A stretch of DNA of 22,791 bases. It comes from Cryomorphaceae bacterium. Its GTDB lineage: Bacteria; Bacteroidota; Bacteroidia; Flavobacteriales_D; Crocinitomicaceae. A program made the position numbers and the translations under genes. The notes below the pieces were generated by a model. The model was not told the DNA's origin. It made no database searches and was given only the letters and a program-made list of their open reading frames with translations. Shown piece by piece: positions 15,625 to 22,791 of the stretch; within the stretch, counting starts at the first letter, position 1; each line of letters begins with the position of its first letter. Where the stretch lies: the NCBI GenBank assembly GCA_027485365.1, contig JAIXRD010000338.1, positions 1 to 22,791 of the forward strand, in the 5' to 3' direction.

Positions 15625-15681
15625 CGTAAATATGTCTTAAATATGCCCCGGTTTTTCAAGCTGTTCTTCAATACGTTTCTT

Positions 15682-15689
15682 TATATTTG
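15682..15689 (+). promoter_or_regulatory. Bacteroidota -7 promoter element TATATTTG
   Basis: An exact TAnnTTTG match 17 bases before the H-NOX start codon, the likely promoter of the H-NOX/kinase unit. No clear -33 motif is visible, and I saw no obvious operator palindrome in the 102-base divergent region. Confidence 0.55.
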
Positions 15690-15706
15690 TTAAATAATTT
15701 TAAGGT

Positions 15707-16252
15707 ATGTACGGTTTAGTAAACAAAGCAATTAAGGATTTAGTGGTAACCAATTATGGCCAAGAAGCTTGGACTGAAATCGCATCGAGAGCAGGGTTTG
15801 ATGAAGGTGAATTTTTAGGATTACAACCTTATCCAGATAAATTAACCTATGACTTGGTTCGTCACGCTTCGGAAGTATTGAAAGCAGATGCTCATGTCAT
15901 TTTAGAGGCGTTTGGTGAATATTGGATTACCTATACTGCAGAAGAAGGATACGGTGAATTAATGGACTTGTCAGGCGATAATTTCTCTGATTTTTTATCC
16001 AATCTTGATATGCTTCATACGCGAATGAGCAATATGATGCCTCATTTGGCGCCCCCTCAATTCACTACAAGAAATGAAAAGCCCAAATCATTGGAATTAG
16101 AATATCGTTCCGAACGAGCCGGTCTTACCCCCATGCTTTTTGGATTAATCAAAGGATTGGGCAAACGATTTGGATTAAACTGTCGCATTAAACAACTTGT
16201 AGAGAAAGGTCCGGATTCGGATTGCCATGTGTTTTTGATTGAATGGGAATGA
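15707..16252 (+). CDS. Heme NO-binding protein (H-NOX/HNOB), stand-alone sensor
   Basis: A 181-residue H-NOX protein, the usual length of bacterial stand-alone forms. H-NOX domains bind heme and sense NO (or O2 in some anaerobes), and in bacteria usually control a neighbouring kinase or cyclase. The start MYGLVNKAIKDLV is typical. The proximal heme ligand is His104 (LHTRMSNM), and the heme-propionate YxSxR motif is Tyr133-Ser135-Arg137 (YRSERAGL). By simple offset from the Thermoanaerobacter protein, the distal Tyr140 position is a proline here, which favours NO selectivity over O2 binding (inference). The stop codon overlaps the kinase start as ATGA, indicating translational coupling and equal dosage. 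Confidence 0.93.
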   Translation: MYGLVNKAIKDLVVTNYGQEAWTEIASRAGFDEGEFLGLQPYPDKLTYDLVRHASEVLKADAHVILEAFGEYWITYTAEEGYGELMDLSGDNFSDFLSNLDMLHTRMSNMMPHLAPPQFTTRNEKPKSLELEYRSERAGLTPMLFGLIKGLGKRFGLNCRIKQLVEKGPDSDCHVFLIEWE

Positions 16253-19200
16253 ACACCGAAGCTGAGTTAGACGAGTTATTCAGTGCATTAGAATTCGCAA
16301 ACCCTCACACGGTGTTTGTTGGGAGCGACTATTCTTTATTAAGAATCGGGAAAGCTTTTCATAAGAGTATCGCGCTTGAAAACAATCTATCATTTGATTC
16401 GATATTTACGTGGGTAGCTGGGGGTTCTTTTGATAAATTGAAAAATAACAGCGTACAATTGTTTTTTATTGAAACACACGACGGTAAAAAACGCTATAAA
16501 ATTTCGGGAAGAGCAGTTTCGTGGGGATATATTTTGCATGGATCGCCCGTAATTAATGCAAACTTTCACATTTCCGAATACCACCTTACCTTAAAAGATT
16601 TCCCTCAACAAGATTACATTGCGGAGTATTTGTTTTTACTGCAAACCTCCTCAAAAGCTTTAGATGATTTACAAAAACTAAATCATGAGTATCGCCTTAA
16701 GAATAAAGCCTTAGAGGAGAGTAAACAGGAGCTTTTAAATACGTCTTTATTCCCTCAAGAAAATCCTAATCCAGTATTGCGCATCGGGGAGCAATACGAA
16801 TTGTTATATGCAAATCCGTCATCCACTGAATTTCTTAATGACTTTAATTGCTCAAACGAATATTTGGATGATGAAGAATTAAAACTCAATCTGAATCATG
16901 TAACACAGAATCAGTTAGATAATTTTTCAATATACCTTAAGCGAAACAATAACACGTATCTGCTCAATATAAGAAAGAAGGAAACGAATAGGTTTTTCAA
17001 TTTATATGCAGCCAATATTTCCCACTTTGTAAATCAAGTCGCTCAAAAAGAAAATGAACTAACGGATCTTGCCTTAAGATTAAAGGATCAACAAGAGTTT
17101 TATGAGTACATTTTAAATAATATTCCCTCCGATATCGCAGTATTTGATGAACAGCATCGGTATCTTTTCGTGAATCCTCAAGGCATTAAAAGTGAAGAGG
17201 TTAGGAGTTTTATGATCGGAAAAGACGACTATGATTATTGTGATTTTAAAGGAATCCCAACGGATGGAGCAGATTTTAGAAGGGCAAAATTCCTTGAGGT
17301 ATTAAATCTAGATAAAGAAGTGGAATGGGAAGATGATTTGGTAGATGCTTCCGGTAATAGAAAGGTGATTATGCGAAGGATGCGACCAATTTATAACCCG
17401 AATTCAAAAAAACGTAACGTGGTAGGGTATGGGATTGACATCACCCAACGGAAATTAGCGGAAGAAGAGGTCCAACTTTCAAACCTCCGTCGGGCATTAT
17501 TAGAACAATTCTTAAATGCGGCATCAGATGCCATCCAAGTTGCGGATGACCAAGGTAATTTTGTGTACATAAATAAAGTCGCTTCGGAACGTTTAGGAAT
17601 TCCAATGGAGCAAATTACCCAATACAAAGTTTCTGACATTGATCATCAATTTAAGGGTCAAGCGGAATGGCAAGCGCATTTAGATTTTCTTAAAGAAAAA
17701 GGATCGTTTTCCGCAGAGTCCGTTAATGTGAATCAAGTTACGGGAAAATCCATCGATGTTGAAGTATATGTTAAATATCAAATAATTGATGGACGCGGAT
17801 ATATTATCGCCGCTTCGCGAGATATTTCTGAGCGTAAATATGCAGCACGTATTTTGGCCTATAAGAATGAATTCCAGGCAGTTATGATGGAGGTGGCAAC
17901 GGAGTTTATTGACATTAATCCTGATGACTTAGATGGTATAATTAATAGTACCATAGAAAGGCTTGGTAAATTCATGAATGTGGATCGAGTGTATTTATTT
18001 GAATACAATTACAGGGATAAAACAACCTCAAACACCCACGAATGGGTTGCAGAAGGTATAAATCCTGAAATCGATAACTTACAAAGCATTCCGTTTGAAT
18101 ATGTTCCCTTATGGGTGGAAACTCATGCGAAAGGTGAAAATATTGAAGTAGAAAACACCAGTGCACTACCGGATGGAATGTTCAAAGAACTTTTGTTGCA
18201 ACAAAGTATTAAGTCGCTTATCGCACTTCCTCTAATGCATGAAGGAGTTTGTCTTGGGTTTGTAGGTCTTGATGCGGTAAAGGATTCAAGAAAGTTTTAT
18301 GATGATGAAAAGGTACTTTTAGTGCTTTTCTCTAGAATGCTGGTAAATGTGAAGGAGAGAATCCGAAACATTAAAGCCATAAAGGATTCGAATGCGACCA
18401 TTACACAAATAAATGATGAGCTACAAAAAATCATTCAAGCAGAGAAAACGGTTAATGTGCTGGCAGATTCTTTTTTAACCGGAACAGATTATGAAGAGAT
18501 TTGCTGGGATATCGTTGAGAATGTTATTTCTCAACTGGATTTTGAGGACTGTGTGATTTATAAATTGGAAGAGAAATTCTTGGTTCAAGTGGCCGCGATG
18601 GGCAATAAAACTAAACGCCGCAGGGTATTAAAAGATACCATGAGAATATCGATTGGGCAAGGTATTGTTGGTGCGGTAGCTAAATCAGGGAAAGCAGTTC
18701 TTGTTGAAGATACTTCTATGGATGAACGGTACATCGTAGATGATGAAAAACGGCTTTCAGAAGTGGCAGTTCCCATCAAATTAGGACGAAAAATTTGGGG
18801 GGTTATTGATTCTGAAAATGAACGTAAAGGGTTTTTTACAGACCTGCACCTGCGGGTATTAATGACCATTTCAAACCTCTTATCGCAAAAAATCTCTGCC
18901 CTCGAAGAGCAACAAACCAAAGAAAAATTACAACTTGAAATCCTTGAAATAAATGCTAATCTTGAGCGCCGGGTGGCAGAGGAAACAAATCGCAATTTGG
19001 AGCTCACTAAATCAATGTCTGATCAAGAGAAGTTAGTTACCATTGGAGAGATAGCTTCAGGGATTGCACACGATTTGAATACACCACTTGGCGCTATTAA
19101 AATCGGTGCGGAAAGTATCCGATATACCTTAGATAATCTATTCGGTAATATTGTTTCAAAATGCTCTGAATCACAGATTAATATTGCCTTGAATCGATCC

Positions 19201-20025
19201 ATTGAGCGACAAGGTGAACTTTTTGTGGGGGGATTACAACAACGTAAAGAAATGAAAGCGCTAGAGCTTTTCTTAACTGAAAAATACCCTGGATTGGACG
19301 ATACGGCTCGCACTAAATTGGTTTCAATGCTTGTTAAAACAAGGGTCTTGCCTGACCAAGAAGAGTTTATTGAACAGGTTTTGCAGGCCAACAATCCATT
19401 CGAATTCCTTGAATTAATTTATAGCCTTCAAATTGTTAGAAATTTTATTGAAACAATTTTGACGTCCTCTGATCGCGCTACTAATGTGGTACAAGACCTT
19501 CGTTCCTTTATTAAGGATCAACGAAACAGTGATAAAGGTCCAGTGAATTTATATGACAATATTAACACGGTACTTAATGTATTTAATTATGACATTAAAC
19601 GTAGTGTGGAGTTGATTTTTAATGTTGATCGCAACTTGTTTATAGAAGGCTTTGATATCAAGCTATTCCAACTATGGTCAAATATTATTAAAAATGCCAT
19701 TGAGTCTTTGGACCAATTCAAGGAGCGAGGCATAATAAAAATTTCTACTGAAGCAACTTCAGATCAGATTATTGTCCACATCGCGAATAATGGGCCCAAA
19801 ATCCCGGAAGATGTAAAACAACATATGTTTGAGAAATTTTACACGACAAAAGCACGGCGAAATGGTTCGGGTCTTGGCTTGAGTATAGTTAAAAGTGTTT
19901 TGGACGAACACGCTGCGCATATGAGACTGGAATCAACGGATGAATGGACTACATTTTCCTTCATGTTCAAGCGATTAAATTACGAATCAGAACAAAAAAA
20001 TGAGGTTGAGATAGAATTAATGTAA
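16243..20025 (+). CDS. HNOBA-PAS-GAF multidomain histidine kinase, partner of H-NOX
   Basis: A soluble kinase of 1260 residues without membrane segments. Domains: HNOBA (H-NOXA) at about 15-135, with LHGSPVINANFHISEYHLTLKDFPQQD as its signature, a coil (136-165), a PAS-like stretch (166-262), PAS (280-405, ending GIDITQRK), PAS (413-533, ending SRDISERK), GAF (540-705), GAF (735-885), a coil, then the kinase. The H-box GIAHDLNTPLGA gives His943. A helical insert of about 100 residues (about 966-1065) separates the two DHp helices, a trait of one known kinase subfamily. The N-box has Asn1151 and G2 (GSGLGLS) is intact, but the G1 Asp is replaced (ANNGPKIP, Asn1182). ATG at 16249 gives the 4-base ATGA overlap; ATG at 16243 adds two residues. 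It probably signals NO status from H-NOX to the receiver at 20038. Confidence 0.92.
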   Translation: MGMNTEAELDELFSALEFANPHTVFVGSDYSLLRIGKAFHKSIALENNLSFDSIFTWVAGGSFDKLKNNSVQLFFIETHDGKKRYKISGRAVSWGYILHGSPVINANFHISEYHLTLKDFPQQDYIAEYLFLLQTSSKALDDLQKLNHEYRLKNKALEESKQELLNTSLFPQENPNPVLRIGEQYELLYANPSSTEFLNDFNCSNEYLDDEELKLNLNHVTQNQLDNFSIYLKRNNNTYLLNIRKKETNRFFNLYAANISHFVNQVAQKENELTDLALRLKDQQEFYEYILNNIPSDIAVFDEQHRYLFVNPQGIKSEEVRSFMIGKDDYDYCDFKGIPTDGADFRRAKFLEVLNLDKEVEWEDDLVDASGNRKVIMRRMRPIYNPNSKKRNVVGYGIDITQRKLAEEEVQLSNLRRALLEQFLNAASDAIQVADDQGNFVYINKVASERLGIPMEQITQYKVSDIDHQFKGQAEWQAHLDFLKEKGSFSAESVNVNQVTGKSIDVEVYVKYQIIDGRGYIIAASRDISERKYAARILAYKNEFQAVMMEVATEFIDINPDDLDGIINSTIERLGKFMNVDRVYLFEYNYRDKTTSNTHEWVAEGINPEIDNLQSIPFEYVPLWVETHAKGENIEVENTSALPDGMFKELLLQQSIKSLIALPLMHEGVCLGFVGLDAVKDSRKFYDDEKVLLVLFSRMLVNVKERIRNIKAIKDSNATITQINDELQKIIQAEKTVNVLADSFLTGTDYEEICWDIVENVISQLDFEDCVIYKLEEKFLVQVAAMGNKTKRRRVLKDTMRISIGQGIVGAVAKSGKAVLVEDTSMDERYIVDDEKRLSEVAVPIKLGRKIWGVIDSENERKGFFTDLHLRVLMTISNLLSQKISALEEQQTKEKLQLEILEINANLERRVAEETNRNLELTKSMSDQEKLVTIGEIASGIAHDLNTPLGAIKIGAESIRYTLDNLFGNIVSKCSESQINIALNRSIERQGELFVGGLQQRKEMKALELFLTEKYPGLDDTARTKLVSMLVKTRVLPDQEEFIEQVLQANNPFEFLELIYSLQIVRNFIETILTSSDRATNVVQDLRSFIKDQRNSDKGPVNLYDNINTVLNVFNYDIKRSVELIFNVDRNLFIEGFDIKLFQLWSNIIKNAIESLDQFKERGIIKISTEATSDQIIVHIANNGPKIPEDVKQHMFEKFYTTKARRNGSGLGLSIVKSVLDEHAAHMRLESTDEWTTFSFMFKRLNYESEQKNEVEIELM

Positions 20026-20033
20026 TACCTTTG
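20026..20033 (+). promoter_or_regulatory. Possible -7 element TACCTTTG before the receiver gene
   Basis: An exact TAnnTTTG match immediately after the kinase stop codon and only 4 bases before the receiver ATG. If used, the transcript would be nearly leaderless. It may also be a chance match inside an operon. Confidence 0.35.
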
Positions 20034-20037
20034 CTTC

Positions 20038-20445
20038 ATGGATGAAATAAAATATGCGGTTGTTTGTGTGGATGATGATCCATTTATCTTACAAATGTTG
20101 GGCTTTCAGTTAGGTAAAATTTTAGACCAGAAATGCACCCTACTCGAATATTTTACAGATCCTTTTGAAGCCTTACTAAACATTGATCAATTGGTAGCTG
20201 AGAAGATTGATATCATATTTATAATTGTTGATTATCAAATGCCTCAAATGACAGGATCCCAGTTGATTCGTTCCATTAAAGTAAAACATCCAGACCTTAA
20301 ATGTGTGATGTTATCAGGTCATGCAAACCCAGTTTCTGTTGATAGTTTAGTTAAAGATAACCTACTCGATTCCTTTATTTCCAAACCATGGGATGAAGAA
20401 GTGCTATTTAATGCGGTTCGCCCCATCCTCGAAAACATTCACTAG
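20038..20445 (+). CDS. Single-domain response regulator (CheY-like receiver)
   Basis: A 135-residue receiver with no output domain. VVCVDDDP provides the acidic metal-binding pocket (Asp12-Asp14), Asp65 in IIVDYQMPQMTG is the phospho-acceptor, Ser93 (MLSGHAN) replaces the usual Thr/Ser switch residue position, and Lys116 (ISKPWD) is conserved. It follows the HNOBA kinase by 12 bases and is the obvious phosphate acceptor for it. The target is unknown. It could act by protein-protein binding, or as a shuttle to a phosphotransfer protein elsewhere. The FISKPWD motif is common in receivers linked to PAS/GAF kinases and HD-GYP enzymes, but no such output is nearby. Confidence 0.93.
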   Translation: MDEIKYAVVCVDDDPFILQMLGFQLGKILDQKCTLLEYFTDPFEALLNIDQLVAEKIDIIFIIVDYQMPQMTGSQLIRSIKVKHPDLKCVMLSGHANPVSVDSLVKDNLLDSFISKPWDEEVLFNAVRPILENIH

Positions 20446-20450
20446 AATCG

Positions 20451-21788
20451 ATGAAAACCATCTTGGTATTAGGGGCAGGATTGTCGGCTTCTTCTTTACT
20501 CCGCTATCTTTCTGAACGCTTAGTAACAGCGCATTGGATGCTGAAAATTGGGAGTTCAGAAATTGAACCCCTCAAAAAGTTTTACGCTTCAAATGATCGA
20601 ATACAATTAATTCACTTAGATGCAAGTTCACCAGAAGAACGTAGGGCAGTTATTGCACATGCTGATTTGGTGATCTCCATGCTGCCGGCAAAATTCCATC
20701 CGGATGTTGCGCGCGATTGCATAGATTTAAGAACGGATTTAATTACCCCAAGCTATGTCTCTCCCGCTATGAAAATGCTGCACGATGAGGCGGTTTCTAA
20801 AGGAGTTACCATTATGAATGAGACGGGTGTTGATCCCGGAATTGATCACATGAGCGCCATGAAAATCATGGATGAGAAACGCGAGGAGGGAGCAATCCTA
20901 AAAGTGTTTAAATCCTTTTGTGGTGGACTAATAGCTCCTGAATCTGATGACAATGCGTGGCACTATAAATTCACCTGGAATCCCAGAAATGTTATCGTTG
21001 CTGGACAAGGCGGGGTAGCCGCATTCCGACAAAACAATGAACTTAAGTATATACCATATGCACAGCTTTTTAAGCGAACCGAGCGCTTTGAAATTGACGG
21101 TTACGGCTCGTTTGATGGCTATGCAAACAGAGATTCCCTAAAGTATATTGATATTTACAACATCGATGAGGTTGAAACCATTTATCGTGGAACGCTTCGT
21201 AAACCAGATTTTTGTCAGGGATGGGATGTGTTAATCGAACTCGGGCTAACCGATGATAGTTATATTCTTGAGAATAGTCGCTTGTTAAGTCCTCGTCAAT
21301 TATTAAATGCGTTTTTACCTTATCACCCCGTGGACAGCGTTGAGGTTAAACTAAAGAAATTCTTGAGACCAGAACGTGAACACCTTTTTATTCTATTTCA
21401 AGAAATAGGGTTTTTTAATGGGGATGTATTATTATTTCAAGAAGATGCAAGCCCTGCATCTTTATTGCAAACCTTACTTCAAGGCGTATGGGCATTAAAA
21501 CCAAGCGATAAGGATATGCTGGTAATGCTGCATGAATTTGAATTTGAACACCTCGGGGGCAGAACCAAAATCACATCATCGATGGTGGCACTGGGTGAAG
21601 ACAATGTGTTTACCGCCATGTCAAATACCGTGGGCTTGCCCATTGGAATCATTGCGAAACTCATGTTAAATGGATATTCCAATCCAGGGGTTCATATTCC
21701 TGTCCAAAAAGAAATATATTTGCCAGTCTTGAAAGAATTAGAAGAATTTGGGATTAAATTTACAGATACGATAACCGAAATTAATTAA
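20451..21788 (+). CDS. Saccharopine dehydrogenase family protein
   Basis: A 445-residue protein with an N-terminal Rossmann fold (VLGAGLSASSL, glycines at 8 and 10) and the family signature NETGVDPGIDHMSAMKIMD at about 123-141, followed by FKSFCGGLIAPESDDN and WHYKFTWNPRNVI. This is the saccharopine dehydrogenase/reductase group that interconverts saccharopine and aminoadipate semialdehyde plus glutamate. In Bacteroidota the likely role is lysine breakdown, but relatives act on carboxynorspermidine and other substrates, so the substrate is not certain. The gene starts 5 bases after the receiver stop and is followed 3 bases later by the DUF3467 gene, so a shared transcript is likely although the functions look unrelated. 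Confidence 0.88.
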   Translation: MKTILVLGAGLSASSLLRYLSERLVTAHWMLKIGSSEIEPLKKFYASNDRIQLIHLDASSPEERRAVIAHADLVISMLPAKFHPDVARDCIDLRTDLITPSYVSPAMKMLHDEAVSKGVTIMNETGVDPGIDHMSAMKIMDEKREEGAILKVFKSFCGGLIAPESDDNAWHYKFTWNPRNVIVAGQGGVAAFRQNNELKYIPYAQLFKRTERFEIDGYGSFDGYANRDSLKYIDIYNIDEVETIYRGTLRKPDFCQGWDVLIELGLTDDSYILENSRLLSPRQLLNAFLPYHPVDSVEVKLKKFLRPEREHLFILFQEIGFFNGDVLLFQEDASPASLLQTLLQGVWALKPSDKDMLVMLHEFEFEHLGGRTKITSSMVALGEDNVFTAMSNTVGLPIGIIAKLMLNGYSNPGVHIPVQKEIYLPVLKELEEFGIKFTDTITEIN

Positions 21789-21791
21789 ACC

Positions 21792-22097
21792 ATGGACCAA
21801 CAAGAAAACCAAATGAATATCGAATTGTCAGAAGATATTGCCTTAGGGGTGTATTCTAACCTGGCGGTAATTACACACTCTCCTGCAGAGGTTGTTTGTG
21901 ATTTCATTCAAATGATGCCCGGTATGCCGAAAGGTAAGGTTCGATCAAGGGTGTTAATGACCCCGCAAAATGCAAAACGATTTTTACATGCATTAGCAGA
22001 TAACATAGAGAAATACGAGCAGAATTTTGGTGTAATCGAGGAGCCCCAAGCTGGAATGCCTCCAATGCATTTTGGCACGCCGAATACCATGGCATAA
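21792..22097 (+). CDS. DUF3467 family protein
   Basis: A 101-residue cytoplasmic protein. The conserved core is ELSEDIALGVYSNLAVITHS, then VCDFIQMMPGMPKGKVRSRV and LTPQNAKRFLHALADNIEKYE in the family (here the leading residue of the last motif is Met). It ends in a Pro/Met-rich tail. DUF3467 proteins are widespread in Bacteroidota and have no assigned function. It lies between the saccharopine dehydrogenase gene (3 bases) and the glycosyltransferase gene (stop/start overlap TAATG), so it is part of this transcription unit. Confidence 0.9.
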   Translation: MDQQENQMNIELSEDIALGVYSNLAVITHSPAEVVCDFIQMMPGMPKGKVRSRVLMTPQNAKRFLHALADNIEKYEQNFGVIEEPQAGMPPMHFGTPNTMA

Positions 22098-22791
22098 TGC
22101 TCAGCATTTGCATTCCAGCCTATCACTGTAATGTGGATGCCTTACTCTTTGCATTACAAAATCAGCTAGAATCTTTTTCGGGTGAAGCTGAAATTGTTGT
22201 TTGCGACGATTGTTCACCTTCTCCTATTTTAACTAATCCATCGGAATTCCCAAATGTACGGGTGCTCCGTAATTCAAAAAATCTAGGAAGGGCACGTACA
22301 AGAAACTTATTGGTTCAGGAAGCGCAAGGCGATTCGATCTTATTCTTAGATGGGGATTCAGAAGTTATTTCATCGGACTTTATTTCGAGTTGGATAGTAG
22401 TTGCACAAAATCCTTCAATTGCCGTAAGCTATGGAGGTAGTATTTATCAAGCAGACCCACCCCCTTCTTCCCACTTTTTACGATGGAAAGTCAGTACAAA
22501 ACGAGAAAGTAAAACCCTGGAAGAACGCAACCGTAATGGGGGAGGATTTAAAACCAACAATGTGCTTATTCGTAGGTCGGTATTTGAAAAGGTTACCTTC
22601 AATGAACAGCTAACAGGCTATGGCCATGAAGATACCTTATTCGGATTTGAGCTGCAAATGAATGGGTATAATACGCATCACTTGGATAATCCAGTAAGGA
22701 ATGCGGTCCTGGATACGAATGAGGCTTTTTTAGCAAAGACCGAGGAGGCTATTCGTAATCTTTCCCAGTGTATTGAATTTGCGTCAAATCG
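22097..22791 (+). CDS. Family 2 glycosyltransferase, partial (runs off right edge)
   Basis: An open frame of 231 codons from an ATG that shares one base with the preceding stop (TAATG) and continues past the window. MLSICIPAYHCNVDALLFAL opens the GT-A fold. EIVVCDDCSP follows, then NLGRARTRNLLV, the metal-binding DxD motif as LDGDSEV (residues 84-90) and NNVLIRRSVF. TGYGHEDTLFGFEL (173-186) matches the C-terminal acceptor-side motif of galactosyltransferase-like GT2 enzymes. The enzyme would transfer a sugar from a nucleotide-sugar in the cytoplasm, perhaps for surface glycan. The donor and acceptor cannot be told from sequence. Confidence 0.9.
   Translation, partial: MLSICIPAYHCNVDALLFALQNQLESFSGEAEIVVCDDCSPSPILTNPSEFPNVRVLRNSKNLGRARTRNLLVQEAQGDSILFLDGDSEVISSDFISSWIVVAQNPSIAVSYGGSIYQADPPPSSHFLRWKVSTKRESKTLEERNRNGGGFKTNNVLIRRSVFEKVTFNEQLTGYGHEDTLFGFELQMNGYNTHHLDNPVRNAVLDTNEAFLAKTEEAIRNLSQCIEFASN

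Noticed and set aside
18585..19394. Minus-strand open frames of 123-140 residues inside the large kinase gene
   Set aside because: They are antisense to intact GAF and kinase domain coding sequence, are Ser/Arg-rich low-quality translations, and have no start signal or domain.
12222..20445. Orphan kinase at 12222 as cognate partner of the receiver at 20038
   Set aside because: They are on opposite strands about 6.5 kb apart, and the receiver directly follows the HNOBA kinase, which is the simpler partner.
22431..22613. Plus-strand frame of 60 codons near the right edge
   Set aside because: It lies in the +2 frame of the intact glycosyltransferase coding sequence.
1..22791. tRNA, rRNA, CRISPR arrays, insertion sequences, phage or attachment sites
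   Set aside because: I saw no cloverleaf, repeat-spacer pattern, transposase or integrase sequence, or terminal inverted repeats on either strand by eye. A covariance-model and repeat search would be needed to exclude small RNAs.

Overview
The window looks like a chromosomal segment of a Bacteroidota bacterium, most likely Flavobacteriales. The signs are a DNA polymerase III alpha subunit with an N-terminal proofreading domain in the flavobacterial style, many short lipoproteins with SSC/GSC-type lipoboxes, almost no Shine-Dalgarno sequences, several exact copies of the Bacteroidota -7 promoter element TAnnTTTG close to start codons, a DUF3467 protein and an SbsA-type Ig-like lipoprotein. I saw no rRNA or tRNA gene, insertion sequence, phage gene or CRISPR array. 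The genus cannot be decided from the sequence alone.

Layout. Positions 1-217 (minus) are the 5' end of a PolB-like 3'-5' exonuclease. Positions 270-6656 (plus) carry free methionine-(R)-sulfoxide reductase, an overlapping Ig-like lipoprotein, and the 1449-residue DnaE with fused exonuclease. Positions 6653-7680 are an AT-rich island holding a small XRE-type regulator split by a -1 frameshift exactly at an A-AAA-AAG heptamer (missed by plain ORF calling), a divergent pair of small lipoprotein genes, the second with a TAA directly after its natural ATG, and a strong terminator. Positions 7679-8825 (minus) encode a YbfF-type alpha/beta hydrolase and a lipoprotein with a heavy-metal-associated domain. 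Positions 8896-9862 (plus) hold two tandem paralogous lipoproteins separated by a terminator. Positions 9869-11715 (minus) form the cluster thyA-folA-3-hydroxyanthranilate dioxygenase. Position 11817 starts a small secreted protein (plus). Positions 12222-14569 (minus) encode an orphan two-membrane-segment histidine kinase behind a YumC-type ferredoxin-NADP reductase, and 14621-15604 (minus) an aldo/keto reductase.

The most integrated system is 15707-20445 (plus): a stand-alone heme-NO-binding H-NOX protein, overlapping by ATGA the gene of a 1260-residue soluble histidine kinase that begins with an HNOBA (H-NOXA) domain and continues with PAS, PAS, GAF, GAF and kinase modules, then a single-domain CheY-like receiver. 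This is the sensory half of animal soluble guanylate cyclase (H-NOX plus HNOBA plus coil) split into two bacterial genes and wired to phosphotransfer instead of a cyclase. After it come a saccharopine dehydrogenase-like protein, DUF3467 and a family 2 glycosyltransferase that runs off the right edge, all tightly spaced.

The points most worth checking are the frameshifted XRE gene (programmed frameshift, decay or sequencing error), the ATG-TAA start of the neighbouring lipoprotein, and the H-NOX/HNOBA kinase system.
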